DNA of 64,000 bases, taken from contig NC_088679.1 of the NCBI RefSeq assembly GCF_950023065.1, positions 8,556,001 through 8,620,000 on the forward strand. Direction: 5' to 3'. The notes under the pieces are model-generated. The model was not told the DNA's origin. It ran no database searches and was given only the letters and a program-made list of their open reading frames with translations. This stretch comes from Planococcus citri. Taxonomy: Eukaryota; Arthropoda; Insecta; Hemiptera; Pseudococcidae. Shown piece by piece: positions 1 to 9,540 of the stretch. Numbering within the stretch: position 1 is the first letter of the stretch; every line of letters starts with the position of its first letter. The position numbers and the translations under genes were made by a program.

Positions 1-561
1 TAAAATCTAGATTTTTTCGCTCCTGTCGCAACCCAACCTGTTTTGTGAAAAGTGGCCCAGGACAAAAATGAAAGTATTTGAAATTCTGCATCGATCTATG
101 CTATTTCTATCAAAATCTAGGACCACTTTTAGGGTTCTATTGGGTGGTTGAAAATTTGCAAATCGCTTATTTTTGAATAAATTCGTATTTTCAGAATTTT
201 TTCTTCGCAGATATTTCGCATTAATTATGCCAAACTTTCTGAAAGATATCATATTCTTTATTTTTCAGTCATTACTGCCAATTTCAAGAACTCAAGAAAA
301 ATTGCAAAAACTTATGAAATTTTAATCGATAAAAAACCGCACGATTTTTTCGAAAATACCTTCTCTTATGAGGACTTATTTCTTTCCTCCAGGGACACCT
401 TCGGAGCTAAAAATTTTCTGAGTAAGTTTTCAACTCAAAGTGAAGGTCTCCACTAAATCTGGTCAAAATCCGCCGAATTTCTGTTTGTCGCGATCCACCC
501 TATTGTACAGCATTTTTCAATATATTATGGATCAAGTAAGCCAATCACTCGTTTCACTCAC
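1..561. other. Opsin intron 5, no exon seen
   Basis: AT-rich sequence following the donor at 561. I looked on the minus strand for the helix-6 and helix-7 signatures (WTPY, K in helix 7, NP-IY) and saw none, so the next exon lies before the window. A small dyad-free TA-rich stretch is all that is visible. Confidence 0.7.
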
Positions 562-709
562 TTTAACGATGTGGAAATAGGCCCAAACGATGGTGAACAA
601 AGGTGTAAAGTATGCGAATACAGAATAGACGAGGATGTAACTACGACTCTTCCAGTCCTTGGTCAAATAGTCTGTACCACAGGACGTCATATTTCCTTCA
701 GGAACATAC
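562..709 (-). CDS. LWrh: LW opsin exon 5 (second extracellular loop, helix 5)
   Basis: Encodes residues 197-246: RYVPEGNMTSCGTDYL, DWKSRSYILVYSVFAYFTPLF and the end of helix 5 at FHIVK. Contains Glu201, Cys207 and Pro233. Acceptor TTATTGTAG, donor AAA|GTGAGT, phase 0. Helix 5 ends VWAYFHIVK where most LW opsins have a Y-Y/W-FI pattern, a modest lineage-specific difference. The next exon, which should start at intracellular loop 3, is not found in 1-561. Confidence 0.94.
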
Positions 710-3700
710 CTACAATAAATTAGAGTATGAAACACATCAAAATGTAGCAACTAAAACACTGCGTTCATCGTTCGTCATTACTTATCCTATACTTACTTAA
801 AACTTACCATTAAACAATCGAATTTCTTTTACGTACCTGTTCCATCCGAAGACAGGAGCCAAAGTCCAAATTAATCCGTGAACCCAGATAATAAACATAA
901 TAATACAGACCGACTTGATGGATAGTTTTGGACCAGAAATACCCTGTAAATTTAGCACACGTGCAATTCTTCGGCAGTTTTCTAGTAATTAGGTACACGA
1001 TTTGGTTCGATTTTTTTTTTTTTTCAATTCCAAGTTACCTATGTGGATACTAAAACTTACTTTAACGATAACGTTGTATCTATCTATGGCGATCATAACC
1101 ATCGTCCAAATGGAACAATTACCAAACATGGATCCGATCACTCCGTACAATGAACAAGCTAACGGGCCTACAATATATTCACGTACGACCATTAGGTATA
1201 CTGGAAAAAATTCCAACATATCTAATCTTTATTATTTGAAGTTTTCTTACCCAGATTCCAGGTTCCTTGGGTGCTATTGTAAACCATCACAGGTACCATG
1301 TAAAACACCATACAGAAATCGGCGAACGCTAGATTAACTATTAATAAATTCGAAGGTGTTCGAAGATTCGGCGTTGTTGTGAAAATATACACGACCAGAC
1401 CATTACCGATGCCGGATATTATGCCGATGCAAAACATAAATAAACCAATTAGCACGTACCAAAATGTACTCAACGGTGGATATTGGTACCTGGAAAAATT
1501 TGAAAATTTCATTTTATAACACTAGGTAGGTACAGAAGTTTTACTATAGGAAATACCATACGAACTAATTTTATAAATGCCTACGAAAATATTGAATCAT
1601 TTAGAAGGCAATTATCGTTTATGTGCTTGAATGTGTTCGGACTCGAATTCACAAATACCTGAACTACCTAAGTATACCTTACTACATATTATGATTGCAT
1701 TCGAAATTGACGATATGGAAACCCCAAGTACATAGGTACCTAGCTAGGATTTTTGACCTTAACTATAAAAAAGAAAACTCGAAAAATGAAGTTTTCATTT
1801 GTGAAGGAAACTGTTTTTAGAAGAACTTCACTTTTCCCAAAGAAAAAAAATTAAAAAAAAAAGAAATGAAGGACGATCACTTATTTGAGGGGGGGGGGGG
1901 GGAGAAGGAGAAGGAACTAGAACGGATTTCTTTATAGAGGAAAACGTTATGGAAAAATTTTGTTTTTATGTGAAAAAAATGTAACAGACTGAAGGAGGAG
2001 GAAAAAAAGGAAGAAAAACAAACAAAACAAACCAAAAATTTAAAAAAATAAATATTAATCAAGTTAAATGAAAGAGTATAAAACAAAACTAAAAACTAAA
2101 AATAATGAACACACAGGAAAATTTAGCAACTGTGGAGGAACATACTGGTGAAGTCCATCAGTAGTAAATCAAATAATATATCAGCATGCCAGAAAGACAA
2201 ATCGTCGCCTTACTTGCAAAAACTCGTATCTCCAACTCTGAGATCACACCTTGTGTAAACCATTCTTTTTGCACTGTAGCGCTCCCTATTGGACTTGAAC
2301 ACTCAACTATAGGTAAGAGAGGTAGTTGAGTGTTCAAGTCCAATAGGGAGCGCTACAGTGCAAAAAGAATGGTTTACACAAGGTGTGATCTCAGAGTTGG
2401 AGATATGAGTTTTTACAAGTAAGGTGATGAAACTCATTTAGAACCGTCGACCGTATATAATGGACAAATAATTCAACGGTGGAAAAATGACAAAATGTGA
2501 CGGCTAGATTTTGGATGCAGAATCCTGGAAACCTTCTGCTCATGCGCCAAACATGACGCATACAGTGCTGGTGGAGAGAGAGACGGTTTAATGGTTGAAC
2601 ATGGGTTGAACCAGTGAACCATCTCTCTCTCCACCAGTGCCGTAAGTATCATGTTTGGCGCATGTGCAGAATGTTTCCAGGATTCTGCATCCAAAATGTG
2701 GCCGTCATTTCCTGCGGTTTGAATTATTCATCCATTATATAAGGTCGACGTTTAGAACAATCATCCTAGAATAAACTGAAATGAGTGCATCTATAGTGGA
2801 ATAACAGGACCTTCCATACTATAAGCAAACAGAAGGCAGACATGTGATGTAATACTACCCAGTAGTCTGTAAGGTGTTTTCACTCTCCAGTAACCACCAG
2901 ACTATAGTGCCAGCCGAGAGCCCAAACCTCTACTCATCACTGCATACACTGCATACACTGCATTAAACAGCTTCGGCAAACACCACAGAGCCTGAGCACC
3001 AGATCGGTCTCGTTGGTACCTAGGTAGGGAAGCAACGGTGTTATAAATTTTCCTCCCCCTCCAATTCATATAAACTCTAAATTTGGACCTATTCCTTTGT
3101 ATATAGTCATAGTCAATTGCCTGGACTTGAAAAGAGTTTTTGAGTAGGCAGAATTTCTAGTTTTTGAAAATCGTTTTTTGTACTTTCCCTCCTTTTTTTT
3201 TTTACCTACAATGCTCCTAACTGCCCATTTTTGTAGAATATGGATAGGTTCTAAGTGACAGTCCGCTGCTCCCCCCCCCCAGATGAACAAGCCATACTGA
3301 AGCACAGATTGATAGAGAGCATAATAAATTTTTACCATGTGTTGAGTGCCAAAATGTTGTGCCAGGAAGCGAATCAAATAGTTTAGTTTTCTAAGTTTAG
3401 TTTGTAAGTACATATAAACTCTGTTCTTTCCAGATGAATTTAGAATCAATCATTATTCCGAGGTACCAAGTTGACTCAACTTGTGACAGGGGTGTGCAGC
3501 CACATGGAGCCCCACAATCTGGACTTTCATGCATGTAGCACCTAGACCCCCAGGTCAGGGGAAACCCCTAGCCAAAACTTCACAATTTTAATTTGGATGA
3601 ATTTGGTTTTAATTTATGTTGCCAGAACCAGCCTCCCAATAATTTCAAATCTTCATTAATAAACTTGATAAGCAGTGTTGCCGTTTTAGTCTCTCAGATA

Positions 3701-6700
3701 TATATGTAGGTATACGAAAAAAGATACGGAAATTTTGAAAAGATACGGATTTTTTTGCCATGTTTTGGTAGGGCTTATGCTCTCAAACAGTGGGCAAACC
3801 CAAATTTTTAGGCATGAAAACCCAAAATTAGAGGTAATTAATTATCTGAAAACATTTTTCGCGCTATGTGATAATTTTAGAAAAAGGAAGGTAAATTTAC
3901 AGCTCAAGCGAAGCGAGAGCGAAAAATTTTTGAAAAAATGGGTCCTAGAAACGAAAAAACGCCTATTTTTGCATGTTTTATGGAGGAAAATCAAAAAATC
4001 CTTATATTCCTGTACTTTTTGGCGATTTTTGGCAAATTATACAGAAATTATACGGAAATTTAAGGATACGGAACATTATACGGATTTTTTCAAATTATAC
4101 GGTTTCCGTATAATTATATGGGAAACAGCAACACTGTTGATAAGGTCATCTTGATTTTTGGGCCTAATTTACTATAGTTGTATCTTCTGCAAATCCACAT
4201 AATGTCCCATTCAATTTTAGTTCGAAAATGTCATTAATGTAAATTAAAAAGAGGATTGGTCCTAATATGCTGCCCTGTGGTACCCCATGCACAGTAGGTA
4301 AGAAATTCCCAATTTTATTCCCAACTTTAACAGCTTGAGTTCTTCCCTCCAAGTAGGATCTGAACCAGTCATGCTGCACACCCCTTCTCTCACAGTTCCA
4401 GAGCTTCTGTAAGAGAATCCCAACATCAACCGTGTCAAATGCCTTATTGAGATCGAGGTATGCCGCCGCAACACTATCCCCACATCGTAGACCATCGACT
4501 ACCTCAGTAATATGATCAAACCAAGCATCACTTGTACTCTTCCCAGACAAAAATCCATACTGCTATTTTGAAAAGAAATCTTTTGAACGCAGGAAATTTA
4601 AAATTTGATTTTTTACAACTTTTTCAAAATTTTTTGATAATACTGAAAGAAGGGAGATTGACCTGTAATGTTCCATAAATAATTTACATTTGCTCTTATG
4701 AACAGGGACAACAATGGCCTTTTTTAAAGACCATGGAAATCGTCCTTGATTTATTGATTTGTTTAAGATGTCAGCAATAACTGGTGCCAAAATAACAGAA
4801 TTTTCCTTAAATAGTTTTGCCAGAATGTGATCATGTCCCGCAGATGGTTTGTTTGGGAGACTTGAGACCTCAGCATGAATCTCGTCACATGTCACTGGAG
4901 GGAACCCCAGGCTATTTATAATTTTCTTGGCTGGGTAAGCACTAAGTATTTGTTTCAAGGTTTTGGAATTCATTTGAGATTTTATCAACAGAGTCAATAA
5001 AAAATTTATTAAATACATTTGAGGCCTTAATTTCATTTCCCTCAACCAAAACCGCCTCCTGATTTATTCCAATTTTTGTCAGTTTATCTTTCTGCCCCTG
5101 ATCAAATCTATATTATGTTTCCAGCACTTCCTTGGGTCATTTTTGCATTTCTCCAAAACCCTAGAATGGTAGACCAATTTATCCCTCCAACTCTGCTGAA
5201 CCACTAATTTTCACATTTGTTTATACTCCTGAGTAATTTCTAAATTTGTGGGATTTTTTAAAAAAATTTTTATATAATTTTGATTTTTCCTCGGATAAGT
5301 AGGCCAAATAAGCAGAAGTATAATATGGTGTTCTTTTTTTAATTTTTCATTTTTTTTTATTTTTATAAGTAACTGACTTGTTACAGGATGCCATCAGCGA
5401 CTTAAGCTCATCCAGAAACACATCCATAGCCTTAAAAACAAATTTGTACCTATTCTTCTTCTTCTTTTTTCTGTGGTGAGCTCCATGATGTGTTCAATGT
5501 TCAGGTTCAACTTCATAATGCATAAAAAATAACGCCAATTCAACTTCTTTTCATGATAAAACTTGGATTTTTCAGGAGGCCTTAATATTCGTTTTGAATA
5601 TTTAGGTTGGACGATTTCGATATTTTTTGATGGGGTATGCATATTTTATGTGGCGATCACTGAATTTAGGAAATTCGAAAACAGAACCATCTCAGTCAAA
5701 ATTTTTGGCATTTAACTTCATTCGTCGAGTTTTGGCGAATTTTCGATAATTCAAGGGGAAAAAACAAACAATCAGAACCACCAAAAATAAGGTTACAAGT
5801 TGGAATAAAATCCAAAATCACAACTACACCACCAAAAAATAAAAAAATTATAACCATTACAAAATCACAACCAGGAAAAATTGTACAATTAACGTTTCCA
5901 TTTTGAACTACAACAATGCTTAAAATAATGTAATTTCAGGTAAGTACGTAAATATAATTGGAAAAATAACCACCAAAATTATTCAAAAGAAAACAGCTCA
6001 CAAGGTTACCTAAACACCCACCTTCCAGTTTTCTATTGAGGAAAATTTCTAAAAAACAAAAATTATCAAAAAAAAAAGCACAAGGAAAAATTTTGAGTCA
6101 TCAATTTAGAGAGGGATCAGTTATTTGCGAAATTAGCCTAAATATGTAGGTAGCGATGGTGCCTTTTAATTTTCCCAATAAGTAGGTAAACGAATGAAAA
6201 TTTCATACCGCAAGTGTATTTAAAATAATCGATACGGGCACCCCCTCCTCATCTGAGTCTATCTGCAACCTCAACCCCTAGCTCATGCCCTCGCATGTTG
6301 GGGGCATACTCACGTGCAGGGCAGAGTTATCAAAAACTGAAAATTTTGTGCAATTGCAATTACCTCAGAAAATACATCAAAATCAGATCATTCATTGTTT
6401 TAGATTTTGGGCTTCATTTTGTTTCAAGTTTCTTGTGTTTCAGTTTTTTTTTCAAGTTTTTAGTTATTTTTGTTTTTATTATTTTTAGGGTTTTTATTTG
6501 TAGGTTTCTAAATTCTATTTCATTTTTATTTTATTTTATTTTATGTGTTTTGAGAAGTTGCAATTTTGTGCTTAGCCTAGAGTTTTTCATTCCCAAATAT
6601 TTCGATTTAAATTTTAGAATTTTTTCATTTTAGTTTTTATAGGTTCAAGGTAGTGAAAATGATGTTTTTAAAATTTTTGTTTTTGTTTTTTTTATCTTTG

Positions 6701-8116
6701 TTTCCGGTTTAGTTTTTGAAAAAACTCGCGTTTCATTTCAAATTTTGGATTTTGTTTTAAAAGAGAGTTTTCGATTTCAATTTTGAAGTATTCTTTGCTT
6801 AAAGTTTTCAATTCGTTACTTTTGTTTTTATTTTTTATGATCGATTTCATTTAGGTATAGAATTTTTTGTTTTCAGAAAATTAGGAACGTTTTTGATCAT
6901 CGATTTCATTGCGTGGACTTTTTTGTTTTTGGCTTTCGATTAATTTTCTCTTGCCTTTTTTACGATCGACTTCGTTTTTAGCATTTTTCATTCTCCGTTT
7001 CGGGATGTGAAAATAATACAATTTTTTTGATTTCGGATTTTAGGTCCTTTTATTTCAAGTTTTTGTTATTTACTAGTTTTTTTGTTGTTTTCATTTTCCA
7101 TGTTTGTTGTTTAGGTTTTCCCCATGTTCGTTTTCATTTTTTGAATTTCATTCTGAAGATTTTCATTTTCAGTTTTTGGAGGTTTTTTTTTGGCTTGTTT
7201 TCGTTCTTAGAATCTTTTGTTTTGATTTCGGCGTTATACTGTTGTGAAATTTATATACCGTATTTTTGATTTTGATTTAAGATCTTCTGAATTTCAGCTT
7301 TAGTTTTTTAGTGTCTATACTTATCTCTATCAATTATTCTACTTTTTGGTTTTGTATTATGAGTTGTTTTTTTTTGAGGGGGGGGGAGTGAGGATTGCTT
7401 CTGATTTTCGATTAGTTTTCATTTTTTTGTTTTTCGTTCATTTGTTCGCAGAATTTTTTGTTTTTAATTTTATTTCGAGGATGTAAAAATTAAATGTAGT
7501 TTTTTGGTTTTCGATCGTTTTCAGGTCTTTGAAGTACATTGATAGATTTTCAGTTTTCATTCTCGCTGAATTTCTGCATTTTTTTGTCATTTACATTAAA
7601 ATGATCACCCAAAAAATCTTTCAAATTAGTAAAATTTTTATGTCTGTCTGTCTGCATGGCCTACGTCGGTACCGGTAAATTTAAAAATTCATAAATGATT
7701 GTGTAGGTACGTAAATGTATATCATTTTTCCCCAACTTTTGCAATTTATACGTACGAACCTGATTTTATGCATGGAAACAATAAAAGGAATGAGAAATGA
7801 TGTAGATACCTACCTACCTATGTATTAAAATTTTTTAATAAGATAATGTAGAGGATTAGGTAACATATCTGACACACTCCACCCTTCCTCTCCACTACTA
7901 CAATAAGGTCTTCAGGGTCTTCAGCAGACAGAGACAAGCTACCAAAACTATACAAAGTAAAAGAAAATGATATAATTACCACATCGAATCGACCAAATAC
8001 AACATTTGAGGATTGATTCTATCGACAATTGATTCATTTCCGAAATCTGATCCGCCAGATTTCAGCCTCTCAAAATGAGGCTGTCCTAAAACATCCAAGA
8101 TACCAGTAATCGTCAT
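562..8116 (-). CDS. LWrh: Long-wavelength-sensitive opsin, partial gene (5 exons, 3' part outside window)
   Basis: Visual G-protein-coupled receptor that binds retinal and couples to Gq in photoreceptor membranes. Joining 8116-7980, 1489-1251, 1167-1061, 943-837 and 709-562 gives one open frame of about 246 residues; every junction has GT donor and AG acceptor and matching phase (2,1,0,2, then 0 at 562). Visible family marks: N-glycosylation site N27, GN of helix 1 (N75), NLAFAD of helix 2 (D103), disulfide cysteines C130 and C207, Tyr133 at the counterion position usual for invertebrate opsins, DRY 154-156, Glu201 equivalent to bovine Glu181 inside the LW-type stretch VPEGNMTSCGTDYL, and helix-5 Pro233. 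The VPEGN...CGTDY loop separates it from insect UV and blue opsins (PEGF...CSFDY). Helices 6-7 with the Schiff-base lysine are not in the window, so function of the whole gene cannot be judged. No frame breaks are seen. The symbol is generic for the LW class. Confidence 0.95.
837..943 (-). CDS. LWrh: LW opsin exon 4 (helix 4)
   Basis: Encodes residues 162-196 plus two bases of Arg197: GISGPKLSIKS, helix 4 with WVHGLIWTLAPVFGWN. The conserved helix-4 Trp181 and the closing P-FGWN are present. Acceptor AATTTACAG, donor AACAG|GTACGT, phase 2. In many insect LW opsins this segment starts with a shorter loop after IVKG; GISG/GPKLS fits that loop. Confidence 0.93.
1061..1167 (-). CDS. LWrh: LW opsin exon 3 (helix 3 and DRY motif)
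   Basis: Encodes residues 126-161 from G-PLACSLYG to VIVK. It holds the helix-3 disulfide Cys130, Tyr133 at the counterion site, and IAIDRYNVIVK with the DRY G-protein switch. Acceptor TATTGTAG and donor AAA|GTAAGT are strong. A run of about 14 A residues (minus strand) lies in the following 118-bp intron. Confidence 0.95.
1251..1489 (-). CDS. LWrh: LW opsin exon 2 (helices 1-2)
   Basis: Encodes residues 47-125: YQYPPL, helix 1 ending IGNGLVVYIF, the cytoplasmic TTTPNLRTPSNLL loop, and helix 2 beginning IVNLAFADF, followed by the first extracellular loop to TWNL. RTPSN-LLI/VVNLAFAD is a signature of insect opsins. The acceptor is TTTTTCCAG and the donor GG|GTAAGA, leaving phase 1. The Met that appears a few codons upstream of the acceptor is intronic read-through and is not the start. 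Confidence 0.95.
2208..2425. repeat. Near-perfect palindrome with 100-bp arms
   Basis: Left arm about 2208-2309 and right arm about 2323-2425 are reverse complements with only a few mismatches and a 13-bp loop (TATAGGTAAGAGA region). The arms contain CTCCCTATTGGACTTGAAC and AAGAATGGTTTACACAAGG, read in both directions. The transcript of either strand would fold to a very long hairpin. The near identity of the arms means the structure is young or maintained by gene conversion. Could be a foldback transposon or a hairpin-RNA (endo-siRNA) source; no terminal duplication is obvious. Confidence 0.9.
2446..2749. repeat. Second long palindrome, 145-155 bp arms
   Basis: Starts at GTCGACC (2446) and ends at GGTCGAC (2743-2749), with arms meeting around 2600-2605. 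Matched segments include TATATAATGGA, AATAATTCAA, TTTTGGATGCAGAATCCTGG and AGAGAGAGA. Divergence between arms is higher (roughly 10-15 percent) than in the palindrome just upstream. The two structures are separated by only about 20 bp and share no arm sequence. Same possible explanations: foldback element or hairpin-RNA locus. Confidence 0.88.
3066..5400 (-). mobile_element. Jockey-like LINE, decayed reverse transcriptase ORF
   Basis: Read on the minus strand from high to low coordinates: pre-RT region (about 5400-5050), fingers and palm with KPSAGHDHI, FPWSLKKAIVVPVHK and YRSISLLSVLSKNFEK (5045-4563), then GFLSGKSTSDAW, YLDLNKAFDTVD, VPQGSILGPILFLIYIND and the active-site box FAED in place of FADD (4564-4164), then INEDLKLLGGWF (about 3660-3610) and a thumb region ending in the YYALYQSVLQYG...W and HILQKWAVRSI motifs (3449-3066). 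The order is that of jockey-clade LINE ORF2. The endonuclease domain is not seen, so the copy is 5' truncated or degraded; stops and frameshifts are frequent and the altered catalytic box makes it dead. Interrupted by the hAT MITE at 3673-4136. Confidence 0.85.
3673..4136. mobile_element. hAT-type MITE (464 bp) with 8-bp TSD TTGATAAG
   Basis: Ends CAGTGTTGCCGTTT and AAACAGCAACACTG form the inverted termini. The 8 bases TTGATAAG occur immediately on both sides (3665-3672 and 4137-4144), the duplication length of hAT transposases. It sits inside the reverse-transcriptase ORF of the surrounding LINE, so it inserted after that LINE. Internally it has several ATACGGA/TTATACGG repeats on both sides, which may be subterminal transposase-binding repeats. 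No transposase is encoded; the 139-codon open frame inside is non-coding by content. Confidence 0.93.
7980..8116 (-). CDS. LWrh: LW opsin coding exon 1 (N-terminus, residues 1-46)
   Basis: This short exon encodes the extracellular N-terminus: Met1, a glycine-serine-rich segment GGSDFGNESIVDRINPQM and LYLVDSMW just before helix 1, the arrangement typical of insect LW opsins (DML-HLVD-HW). The minus-strand donor TG|GTAATT after base 7980 leaves two bases of a Trp codon that are completed by the G at 1489, giving W-YQYPPL. The exon starts at an acceptor TTTTACAG ending at 8137, so 8117-8136 is 5'UTR and at least one further upstream untranslated exon is implied. The start chosen is the first Met of the open stretch; the frame is open upstream to the acceptor, so a longer N-terminus is possible but would be unusual. 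The donor is weaker than the other four. Confidence 0.88.
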
Positions 8117-8136
8117 TTTCGTTTGATTTTCTAATT
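8117..8136 (-). other. LWrh: Opsin 5'UTR portion of exon 1
   Basis: Twenty bases between the acceptor (AG at 8138-8137) and the ATG at 8116-8114. Being preceded by an acceptor, it predicts an upstream untranslated exon, and hence a promoter, somewhere above 8150. Confidence 0.6.
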
Positions 8137-8139
8137 CTG

Positions 8140-9120
8140 TAAAACAAAACAAAGAAAAACGAATTCAGTAGGTATAATAGATGAACACAAAAAAATAATA
8201 TCAAAAAATAAGAACTGATAAAAGAAAAAAGATAAACCAGAAATAAATTATTTGAAAAAACAAGTTTTACTGTCTTAATCTAAAAGGAATACAACGAAAA
8301 AAAAAGTAAGAAAAAAAAACGAATCAAAAACCCAGAATAAAAACTTATAAATAGGAAAAAAATGTCGCAAAATTCAATCCACATCCCTCACTAGCTTATT
8401 CACTCATTTAAAATTAATCGATCATCGCGATTCCAAAATTAAAACCAATACAAATCGTACTGTGTACATAAACACCGCCACAACACTCAAAATAATCATA
8501 AAAAACACACTCGAAAAAATTTACCTCGAATTTACGACTATTACAAAAAAAAAAATCACATTTTCAAACTTCGACCGTCGTTGATGAAACTATTAGGTAC
8601 CCGAAAAAAATCACAAAATCAGCCTCGAATCGACAACTTTGATAAAGGCGTAAAATCCTTTTAACACCTCTGAGGTGTTTTTATTCCTTCTTTCCATTCA
8701 TCGCTTTTTTTTTTTATTTTGAAAGCGAAATCGAATTATCGGGCATTAAAAGAAACCTTACTTCGGTATCAAGAGAAGAATTAACAATTACGATACGACG
8801 CATTTTTCCTATATAGGCAACAACACCTTTGAAGATATCGAATTTCAGTGATTGATTATCTAGATATCGTATGTGGCTTTGCTCAGTCATGATGCAAACT
8901 CGCATGTATATACGACGTCGACGTGTATAACGTTCAACAGAAAAAATTACATGAAATTTGTTTATGTTTACAAGAGTATTACTAGAGTACGATTGTATTG
9001 GAATAGGTAGGCTATATATTTTGCAAACGAGTATTTTACTGCATAAAAGTAAATGCCAAAAGGTATAATATTGTATTCGACATGACGATACCACTATTCC
9101 AATACGATCTTACTCTGAAT
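8140..9120. other. Region upstream of opsin exon 1, presumed 5' intron or promoter
   Basis: No repeat family seen. A perfect short dyad AACACCTC-T-GAGGTGTT lies at 8663-8679. The minus-strand open frame 9094-8714 has a donor-like GAA|GTAAGG at 8750, so an untranslated opsin exon here is possible; splicing it to 8136 would place a stop (AATTAG) in the frame, so it is not an alternative N-terminus. Confidence 0.35.
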
Positions 9121-9129
9121 ATGGAAATC

Positions 9130-9450
9130 ATTGCCGATTTGTTGGACTTTTGCCCATTTGAGGAAGTTTTGGGGGACCATGGATGAGGATAATTTGAAAA
9201 ACTAAAGCTATATTCGTGTTCAGCGATATCGAAAACATACTATTTCACGTGTCACACAAATTGAAACCATTTTTTTTACTTTTACCCCCTTTGGGGAGTT
9301 GCTGGGGGCCGTGGATGGGTCCAATCAAAAATCTGACGTCATATTCGTGTTCAGCGTCACCAAAAACATACAATTCAATGTATCACATGCCCCATATTTT
9401 TTTTTCAACTTTTGCCCAAATTTGGGGGGAGGGGCTTCTCCACCATTAAA
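9130..9450. repeat. Short tandem repeat, about 129-bp unit, 2-3 copies
   Basis: TATTCGTGTTCAGCG followed by AAAACATAC occurs at about 9211 and 9340, and the preceding GGGG-CCATGGATG/GGGGCCGTGGATG and TTTTGCCC/TTTTACCCCC segments repeat with the same offset. The units have diverged. Open frames over it follow the repeat, not a gene. Confidence 0.7.
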
Positions 9451-9540
9451 AGATCTCATCTCGAAAATTGAATATTTTGAAAAAGCATCAAAACTTTGTT
9501 ATGGTGCAATCTGCCTCCACCTGCTAGGTGATAGATCTTA

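Larger units (their letters stand above)
1490..7979 (-). other. LWrh: Opsin intron 1 (6.49 kb)
   Basis: Bounded by donor GTAATT at 7979 and acceptor CCAG at 1490. Contents: a G14 tract near 1889-1902, two long palindromes (2208-2425, 2446-2749), a decayed LINE in the same orientation as the opsin (about 3066-5400) carrying an hAT MITE, an A-rich stretch 5700-6120, and a T-rich low-complexity stretch of about 1.2 kb at 6380-7600 made of runs such as TTTTTGTTTTT and (TTTTA)n. A small cluster of TACCTACC repeats lies at 7805-7820. Open frames in the T-rich stretch are low-complexity artefacts. Confidence 0.85.

Noticed and set aside
3735..4154. 139-codon plus-strand frame
   Set aside because: Lies inside the hAT MITE and crosses its right boundary; composition follows the ATACGG repeats.
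6285..7269. Phe-rich frames
   Set aside because: T-rich low-complexity DNA in opsin intron 1.
8714..9094. 126-codon minus-strand frame upstream of the opsin
   Set aside because: It ends in a donor-like site but splicing to the opsin exon at 8136 gives an immediate stop, and no domain is recognised. It may at most be untranslated exon sequence.
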